From contig NZ_JBDJAW010000035.1 in NCBI RefSeq assembly GCF_039649665.1, positions 1 to 64,000 on the forward strand: a stretch of DNA of 64,000 bases, written 5' to 3'. Source of the stretch: Microbispora sp. ZYX-F-249. Its GTDB lineage: Bacteria; Actinomycetota; Actinomycetes; Streptosporangiales; Streptosporangiaceae. Made by a program: the position numbers and the translations under genes. Shown here one piece after another: positions 58,777 through 64,000 of this stretch (its first letter is position 1; each line of letters begins with the position of its first letter). The notes below the pieces were generated by a model. It worked only from the letters and a program-made list of their open reading frames with translations, was not told the origin of the DNA and made no database searches.

Positions 58777-60120
58777 ATGGCGGTGCGTCTCGGAACGCGT
58801 CTCGGGGCGATGGTCGCGGCGCTGGTCCTCCTGCCGGTCATGGCGGTCCTCACGAGCGCCCCTGCCGCCGCCGACACCCGCGTCGACAACCCGTACGTGG
58901 CCGCCCACGGCTACGTCGACCCCTGGTGGTACGCGTCGGCCGCGGCGGAGCCCGGCGGCGCGGTGGTCGCCATCAGCCCGACCGCCGTCTGGCTCGACCG
59001 CGTCTCCCGCGTCGAGGGGACGCCCTCCTCGCCCGGGCTGCGCGCGCATCTGGACGAGGCGGTCCTGCAGGCCGCCGGTGGATCGAGCCCGCTCACGTTC
59101 CAGGTCGTGCTGAACGACCTGCCGGACCGCAACTGCACCCGCCCGGTCTCCAACGGGGACTTCAGCGTGGCGGCCGACGGCCTGAACCGCTACCGGACCG
59201 AGTACGTCGACCCGATCGCCGAGATCCTGGCCGACCCGGCCTACCAGCGGCTGCGCATCGTGGCGATCGTCGAGCCCGACTTCCTGCCCGGGCTGCTCGT
59301 GCCCGCCACCACGGGCCGCTGCGGCGCCGTCCAGGCGAGCGGCGCCTACCCGCAGGCGCTGCGGTACGCGATCACCCGGCTGCACGCCATCCCCAACGTG
59401 TACGTCTACCTCGACGCCTCCCACCACGGCTTCGCCGGCCACTCCGCCAACTTCGGCCGGGCCGCCGACCTGCTCGCGAGCATCGCGGGCGCGTCCGGCG
59501 GCGGACCGTCGCCGGTGCACGGCTTCACGGTCAACGTCGGGGGCTACAACGCCCTGGCCGAGCCGCACTTCACCGCCGAGACGAAGATCAACGGACAGCC
59601 GGTGAAAATGTCGCGCTGGGTCGAGTGGAACGACTACGTGGACGAGCTCTCCTTCGCCCAGGCGTTCCGGCAGCGGCTCATCGCGGCCGGGTTCCCCTCC
59701 GGCATCGGCATGGTGATCGACACCTCGCGCAGCGGCTGGGGCGGCCCGGACCGCCCGCTCCACCGGAGCACCTCCACCGACGTGAACCGGTTCGTCGACG
59801 AATCCCGGGTGGACCGCCGCAAGAGCGTCGGCAACTGGTGCAACCAGGCCGGCGCCGGGCTCGGCGAGCGCCCTCGGGCCATCCCCGCGATCGGCATCGA
59901 CGCGTACGCCTGGATCAAGCAGCCGGGTGTCTCGGACGGCTCCAGCGTGAACGTCATCGCTCCCGACGGCACCCGGCCCGATCCCATGTGCGATCCCACG
60001 TACGCCCCCGTCACCGGCGCGTACGTGCCCAGCGGCGCGCTCCCGGGCGCCCCGCCGGCGGGACAGTGGTTCGGTGCGCAGTTCCGCCAGCTCCTGGCCA
60101 ACGCCTACCCGCCGCTGTGA
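58777..60120 (+). CDS. Secreted glycoside hydrolase family 6 (cellulase/1,4-beta-glucanase)
   Basis: This 447-residue exported enzyme has a signal peptide (to about residue 32, ending APAAA), then the GH6 blocks: VVLNDLPDRNC with the catalytic acid Asp, IVEPDFLPGL, YLDASHHGFAGH, VIDTSRSGWGGPDRP, WCNQAGAGLGERP and DAYAWIKQPGVSDGSS. No carbohydrate-binding module is attached, so it is a single-domain endo- or exo-glucanase. It starts at the ATG at 58777 behind GAGGAGG. It extends the degradative theme of the window. Confidence 0.92.
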   Translation: MAVRLGTRLGAMVAALVLLPVMAVLTSAPAAADTRVDNPYVAAHGYVDPWWYASAAAEPGGAVVAISPTAVWLDRVSRVEGTPSSPGLRAHLDEAVLQAAGGSSPLTFQVVLNDLPDRNCTRPVSNGDFSVAADGLNRYRTEYVDPIAEILADPAYQRLRIVAIVEPDFLPGLLVPATTGRCGAVQASGAYPQALRYAITRLHAIPNVYVYLDASHHGFAGHSANFGRAADLLASIAGASGGGPSPVHGFTVNVGGYNALAEPHFTAETKINGQPVKMSRWVEWNDYVDELSFAQAFRQRLIAAGFPSGIGMVIDTSRSGWGGPDRPLHRSTSTDVNRFVDESRVDRRKSVGNWCNQAGAGLGERPRAIPAIGIDAYAWIKQPGVSDGSSVNVIAPDGTRPDPMCDPTYAPVTGAYVPSGALPGAPPAGQWFGAQFRQLLANAYPPL

Positions 60121-60137
60121 GGCGTCTGCCCGCCCCG

Positions 60138-61139
60138 CTACCAGCGGTTGCGCGCTTCCTCCGCCCAGCCGGTCAGGCCGTCCAGGTCCACCCAGGCGCC
60201 GTCGTCGGCCCGGGCCCGTCCGCTGAAGTGCCCGAAGCACTGGTGCGTCTCGCTGCCCACGACGCCGAGCTCGGTGCGGGCCTCCCGCACGTGGAACGGA
60301 TGGAACTCCACCTCGACGCGTGGGCCGGTGATCCGCCACGGACGCTTCCAGTCCGTCCGGTCGTAGGACCAGAGCAGCTCGTCGCCGATCTTGTGCAGGC
60401 GGCCGTCGAGGAACAACGCGTTCTCCGTGGAGCCGGTGCCGTCGGTCCATCTGCCGCCGAGCTGGACGGCCCTGCCCGGCCCGCTGCCCGCCGCCCAGTT
60501 CCAGGTGACCGCGTACGGCCACTTGCCCCGGCCGTGGTCCAGCACGGCGAAGGAGTCCGCCTCGCCGACGGCGTACTCGCCCGACGGCAGCCGCAGGCGT
60601 CCGCGCACGGGCCGGCCCACGTCCTTCACGGTGTACTGGAACCGGTTCGGGCCCCAGGGCACCACCACGCCCAGCGACTCGTGCCCCTCCGGCGACGCCG
60701 CCCGCAGGTCCACCTCGACTCCGGGGGCCGTGGCCCGGATCGTCGCGCCGCCCGGGTCCTGGTCGACGCGGATCTCCAGGCCGCCGCCGCTGACCGCGGC
60801 CGTCCCGGCCCCGCTGCGCTCGGGGAACACGGCGCCGCGGGCCAGCGGGACCGTCACGTCCTTGGTGATCTCCTCGCCGGTGTCCCGGTCCAGCACGTAG
60901 AGGCCGTACACACCGGCGTAGTCGAGCGACGACGCCACCAGGCCGACGATGTGGCGGGGCGTCACGACGCCCCAGTATTCCCAGCGCTTGCGCCGTCCCC
61001 AGCCGCGCAGGTTGGCCCGGTGGAGCGGGCGGCGGGTCCAGCCGACGGCGCCGGGGTCGAGCCGCCCGCCGGGCAGGCACAGGTCGACGGGCGCGGTGAT
61101 CTCCCGTTCGCGGGTGGTCACGCGTTCGCCCGAGGTCAC
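60138..61139 (-). CDS. DUF2804 family protein
   Basis: This 333-residue protein shows the DUF2804 pattern: LCLPGGRLDPGAVGWTRRPLHRANLRG, KRWEYWGVVTP, VLDHGRGKWPYAVTWNWA, FLDGRLHKIGDE and a FHPFHVREAR region. The fold is a lipocalin-like or beta-sandwich type with no known activity. The GTG start overlaps the MmcQ-type stop (GTGA), so the two are co-translated. Confidence 0.88.
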   Translation of the reverse strand: MTSGERVTTREREITAPVDLCLPGGRLDPGAVGWTRRPLHRANLRGWGRRKRWEYWGVVTPRHIVGLVASSLDYAGVYGLYVLDRDTGEEITKDVTVPLARGAVFPERSGAGTAAVSGGGLEIRVDQDPGGATIRATAPGVEVDLRAASPEGHESLGVVVPWGPNRFQYTVKDVGRPVRGRLRLPSGEYAVGEADSFAVLDHGRGKWPYAVTWNWAAGSGPGRAVQLGGRWTDGTGSTENALFLDGRLHKIGDELLWSYDRTDWKRPWRITGPRVEVEFHPFHVREARTELGVVGSETHQCFGHFSGRARADDGAWVDLDGLTGWAEEARNRW

Positions 61140-61504
61140 GGTGTCGCCGGCCGTTCGTCGAGGAGCCGGACCAGTCGTCTCGGCGCGATCAGCCGGTAGC
61201 TGTCCTCGATCAGCCCGGCGATCTCGTCCCAGTCCTGATCGGCGTCCAGCCGCGCGCCCACCCAGCCGTTGCGGCCGACGTACGGCGGGACGAAGAAGCG
61301 CTCCGGGTCCGAGGCCACGAGAGCGTCCTGCACTCCCGGCCCGGCCTTGAACGTCAGCGACCGCCCGTCCTCGCTCGTCATCGCGAACATCTTGTCGCCG
61401 ACCCGGTATGCGGGGGCGGTGTGGCCCCCGAACGGCTTCTCCACCGCCTCCGGGAGGGCCAGGCTGATCTCCCGGATCCTGGCCGCCGCCTCCTCATCGC
61501 CCAC
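61136..61504 (-). CDS. MmcQ/YjbR family DNA-binding-fold protein
   Basis: This 122-residue protein has the YjbR/MmcQ pattern: IREISLALPEAVEKPFGGHTAPAYRVGDKMFAM, LTFKAGPGVQDALVASDPERFFVPPYVGRNGWVGARLD and DWDEIAGLIEDSYRLIAPRRL. Members bind DNA-like surfaces in some cases but have no settled function. It is the first gene of a pair with DUF2804. Confidence 0.9.
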   Translation of the reverse strand: MGDEEAAARIREISLALPEAVEKPFGGHTAPAYRVGDKMFAMTSEDGRSLTFKAGPGVQDALVASDPERFFVPPYVGRNGWVGARLDADQDWDEIAGLIEDSYRLIAPRRLVRLLDERPATP

Positions 61505-61596
61505 GCGGCTCGTCCCTTCGCACGATCGTCATGACCGACCAGGGTACGGGCCGCACCCCGCCCCCACCACCCTGCCGGTGCGGGGCAGGGGCAGGG

Positions 61597-61899
61597 TCAG
61601 TGGTCGTCCCAGTGGCCGTCGTGGCGGACGTGGCGGTGGCCGTCGTGGATGTAGTCGACGTGGTCGCCGTGCGGCACGGCCACGTGCCCGCACCCCGGCC
61701 CGTGCTCGTGGTCGTGCACGTCGTGGACGGCGTGCGCGCTCTCCTCGCACTCGTCGACATGGTTCTCGTGCACCCGGTGCAGATGACCGTCGTGGACGTA
61801 GTCCACATGGTCGCGGTGCGGCACCGCGACATGGCCGCACCCGGCGCCGTGCAGGTGCTCGTGCTGCGTGTGCGGGTGGTGCTCGGTCGTTGTGGTCAT
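61597..61899 (-). CDS. Histidine-rich metal-binding small protein with internal repeat
   Basis: This 100-residue protein consists largely of two similar halves. Each has a G-GCGHVAVPH core followed by a DHVDY-HDGH segment, separated by a DECEESAHAVHDVHDHEHG linker. His, Asp and Cys make up a large part of the sequence. The start is the ATG at 61899, giving MTTTTEHHPHTQHEHLH. Such proteins are probably zinc or other transition-metal stores. No metal-responsive site was recognised upstream. Confidence 0.75.
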   Translation of the reverse strand: MTTTTEHHPHTQHEHLHGAGCGHVAVPHRDHVDYVHDGHLHRVHENHVDECEESAHAVHDVHDHEHGPGCGHVAVPHGDHVDYIHDGHRHVRHDGHWDDH

Positions 61900-62085
61900 G
61901 GGGGGATTCCCCCTTTCCGGAAACCGCGGACTGCCGCATTGGTACCCCCGTGCGTACGCCGGAGGCACCGCCTCGGCCGCTTTTGCGCAAGCCGATGGGA
62001 GGCTCTACTCCCGTTTGGGGCACCCGGCCGTCGCTTTGGGGCACCCGGCTGTCGCGTCATGGGATCCGGGGCTGCTCCCGCTCCG

Positions 62086-62565
62086 TCAGAGCTGACCACC
62101 CGGAGCCCGCAGCAGCGTGCCGGCCCGGGCCCGCACCGCCTCGACGGCCTCCCAGTCCTCGGTGGCGAGGCCGGCCAACGCCGCCGGGAACACGCCGTCC
62201 TGCTCTTTCAGGATGTGGGCGCGCAGCAGGTTCAGGACGTCGAGCAACCTGAGCGGCCAGCCGGGATCGCCGGGCGCGCCGTCCGCCGCCTCGCCGAGAA
62301 CCGCCTCGATGCGCCGGTGCTCCGCCTCCAGGCCCGCGACGTGCTCGGGGAAGTCGGCCGCCAGCGCGGGGAACAGGCCGTGCTCCTCGACCTCGGTGTG
62401 CGGGCCGAGCACCTCGGCGATCCGCCCGGCGATCGCGGTCATGGCGTCGGTGTCGCCGGCGGCGTACGCCGTACGCGCGTCTCCGATCAGGTCGACCACC
62501 AGATCGTGCTCACGGGTCAGCTCGCCGATCACGGTCACGGCCTGGCAGCCGCAGTACTCGCACAT
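62086..62565 (-). CDS. Hemerythrin HHE-domain protein
   Basis: This 159-residue protein has a hemerythrin-type four-helix domain with ligands expected at His20 (REHD), His56 and Glu60 (PHTEVEEH), His83 (EHRRIE), and a later HILKEQDGVF. Its short N-terminal MCEYCGCQ holds three Cys. It is divergent from a nitric oxide reductase gene, which suggests a part in nitrosative or Fe-S stress, as for DnrN/RIC-type proteins. The ATG at 62565 is used. Confidence 0.9.
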   Translation of the reverse strand: MCEYCGCQAVTVIGELTREHDLVVDLIGDARTAYAAGDTDAMTAIAGRIAEVLGPHTEVEEHGLFPALAADFPEHVAGLEAEHRRIEAVLGEAADGAPGDPGWPLRLLDVLNLLRAHILKEQDGVFPAALAGLATEDWEAVEAVRARAGTLLRAPGGQL

Positions 62566-62840
62566 CTCGATCCTCAGGTGCTCTGGGCGCGGTCCGGGCC
62601 ATCACCAGCCGGACTCGTCCAACGATGCCCGGCCGCCGGGCCGGCGGGGCAGGGACCTTGGACCTCCCCGTACGGGTCCCCCGTCACCCGCCGGGCCGGT
62701 CGCGGCCCGTGCTCTCCCCCGCCGGGCGGCTCGCGCGATGCCGCGGGTCCGCCCGCCGAGGGCGTGTCCTCTCGACCGCTGCGGCCGCGCCCGGTAGGAG
62801 TAGGAACCCTCTCCCCCTGCCTTATCGGGAACGGTGATCG

Positions 62841-64000
62841 ATGGGTCCGGGGACGGGGACGCGCAGAGAGCTTCTGGTCTCCAGACGCTGGATTCAGGCG
62901 GCTGTGCTGGTGGCCGTGTTCGGGTTCTTCGTCATGGGCCTGCTCGCGTTCCGTACGTACACCGCGGGGCCGCCCGTACCGCGGCTGGTGGTGGGCGAAT
63001 CCGGGCAGGAGCTGTACACCGGCCGCGACATCGCCGACGGGCAGAAGGTCTTCCTGGCCAACGGGCTGATGCAGTACGGGTCGGTGCTCGGGCACGGGGG
63101 CTATCTCGGGCCGGACTACACGGCCGACTACCTGCGTCGCGCCGCCACCGCCGCCCTCCGGTCGCGCGGCGGCGGCGACCAGGCTCGTGAGCGGGTCGTA
63201 CGGGAGTTCCGGACCAACCGCTACGACCCCCGTACGGGGGTGCTGACCTACACGCGGGCGCAGGCGGCCGCCTTCACCGCGCTCACCGGGCACTATCGCG
63301 ACTACTTCGCCGACCCCCGTACGGACAAGGGGCTGCGCCCGCACGCGATCACGGATCCACGGCAGATCCGTCAGCTGACCGCGTTCCTGTCCTGGACGGC
63401 CTGGATCGCCTCGGCCGAACGCCCCGGAGCGGTCTACTCCTACACCAACAACTGGCCCGCCGAGCCGTTGGTCGGCAACGTGCCCACCGCCGACACCGTG
63501 CTGTGGAGCGTGGTGTCGCTGGTCGCCCTTCTGGTCGGCATCGGTGCGCTGTTCGGCGCCGTCGGCCGGTGGGGCGGACATCTGGGCTGGCGGGGCCGTC
63601 AGGCCGAGGCGATCGACTTCCACTCCCCCGATGAGGTGGCGCTCACGCCCGCGCAGCGGGTCACCGCGTTCTTCTTCCTCGTCGTCGCGCTGCTCTTCCT
63701 CGCGCAGGTGCTACTGGGCGGTGCGACGGAGCACTATCGCGCCGATCTCACGAGTTTCTTCGGCCTCAACCTGGCCGAGTTGCTGCCTTTCAACCTGGCC
63801 CGCACCTGGCACCTGCAGCTGTCGCTGTTCTGGGTGGTGGCCGCCTTCCTCGCGGCCGGCATCTTCCTGGCCCCGCTCATGGCCGGAGCCGAGCCGCGCG
63901 GCCACGGGAGGCTCGCCTGGTCGCTTCTGGCGGCCCTCGCCGTCGTGGCGTCCGGCTCCCTGATCGCGGAGGGGCTGAGCATCCACGGGTTCATCCGGCC
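62841..64000 (+). CDS. norB: Quinol-dependent nitric oxide reductase (qNOR), partial
   Basis: The open frame runs from the ATG at 62841 to the window end with no stop (386 full codons). It has an N-terminal span (AAVLVAVFGFFVMGLLAF), then the qNOR periplasmic domain with GQELYTGRDIADGQKVF and QYGSVLGHGGYLGPDYTADYL. NNWPAEPLVGN precedes further spans, including LARTWHLQLSLFWVVAAFLAAGIFLAP. It should reduce NO to N2O with electrons from quinol at the membrane. It faces a hemerythrin gene across a 275-base gap that shows no recognisable NsrR site. Confidence 0.93.
   Translation, partial: MGPGTGTRRELLVSRRWIQAAVLVAVFGFFVMGLLAFRTYTAGPPVPRLVVGESGQELYTGRDIADGQKVFLANGLMQYGSVLGHGGYLGPDYTADYLRRAATAALRSRGGGDQARERVVREFRTNRYDPRTGVLTYTRAQAAAFTALTGHYRDYFADPRTDKGLRPHAITDPRQIRQLTAFLSWTAWIASAERPGAVYSYTNNWPAEPLVGNVPTADTVLWSVVSLVALLVGIGALFGAVGRWGGHLGWRGRQAEAIDFHSPDEVALTPAQRVTAFFFLVVALLFLAQVLLGGATEHYRADLTSFFGLNLAELLPFNLARTWHLQLSLFWVVAAFLAAGIFLAPLMAGAEPRGHGRLAWSLLAALAVVASGSLIAEGLSIHGFIR

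Noticed and set aside
58599..61199. Long plus-strand frame through the GH6 and DUF2804 region
   Set aside because: Its frame conflicts with the GH6 gene and runs antisense to DUF2804, and the translation is Arg/Pro-rich without motifs.

Overview
The window is 64 kb of very GC-rich DNA with dense coding, many GTG and TTG starts, stop-start overlaps inside operons, and typical actinobacterial families: PopR with ClpP3/ClpP4, SPW-repeat and CsbD small proteins, two-subunit PaaX-type regulators, and a fused urease gamma/beta subunit. It fits a soil actinomycete, possibly of the Streptosporangiales. That placement is an inference from gene style, because the window contains no rRNA gene.

Layout. 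(1) 1-9.2 kb, minus strand: an amino-acid-type ABC importer runs into CapA-like, type III CoA-transferase and two 2-hydroxyacyl-CoA dehydratase-family genes. Next comes a separately promoted short-chain dehydrogenase plus amidohydrolase pair. Two tandem PaaX-family regulators lie upstream (9.4-11.4 kb). This looks like a catabolic island for a 2-hydroxy or amino acid, but the dehydratase subunits lack most of the expected iron-sulfur cysteines. (2) 11.6-20.7 kb: a phosphonate-type ABC importer (PhnD, PhnC, double PhnE) with an atypical cytochrome P450, flanked by secreted alpha/beta hydrolases, two of them paralogous. (3) 20.7-28.5 kb: small stress and membrane proteins, a xi-class GST, a class V aminotransferase, a small winged-helix gene, a TerC transporter behind a probable yybP-ykoY (Mn2+) riboswitch, a phosphopantetheinyl transferase, and an SDR/TetR divergon with two operators. 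(4) 28.8-36.1 kb: a lactonase and zinc alcohol dehydrogenase, a fused FAD/Fe-S D-lactate-type dehydrogenase, and a urease UreAB-UreC pair with no accessory genes. (5) 36.2-40.5 kb: a MarR-controlled operon of a PhzS-like monooxygenase, a DUF3237 protein and a CocE-type hydrolase.

(6) 40.6-46.6 kb looks like acquired DNA. An AT-rich junction follows a truncated coding remnant. Then come a two-gene membrane/TPR module of unknown function, a frameshifted IS481-type transposase, and an Rpn/PD-(D/E)XK-like gene whose 3' end is duplicated. A stretch with a tRNA-like T-arm ends the segment. (7) 46.6-54.5 kb: a TerD-like large protein, a MarR-lipoprotein pair, KptA, and a PopR-ClpP4-ClpP3 locus with a PopR-type palindrome. 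A FAH-family hydrolase follows. (8) 54.6-64 kb: an esterase, an iron-boxed siderophore-interacting protein, a GntR/MFS pair, a secreted GH6 enzyme, DUF2804 and MmcQ proteins, a His-rich metal-binding protein, and a hemerythrin protein divergent from a quinol-type nitric oxide reductase that runs off the end.

The points most worth following are the cysteine-poor dehydratase cluster, the P450 coupled to a phosphonate-type importer, the orphan fused urease, the two-gene membrane module in the acquired segment, and the candidate manganese riboswitch. Function calls rest on motif recognition by eye; no database search was run.
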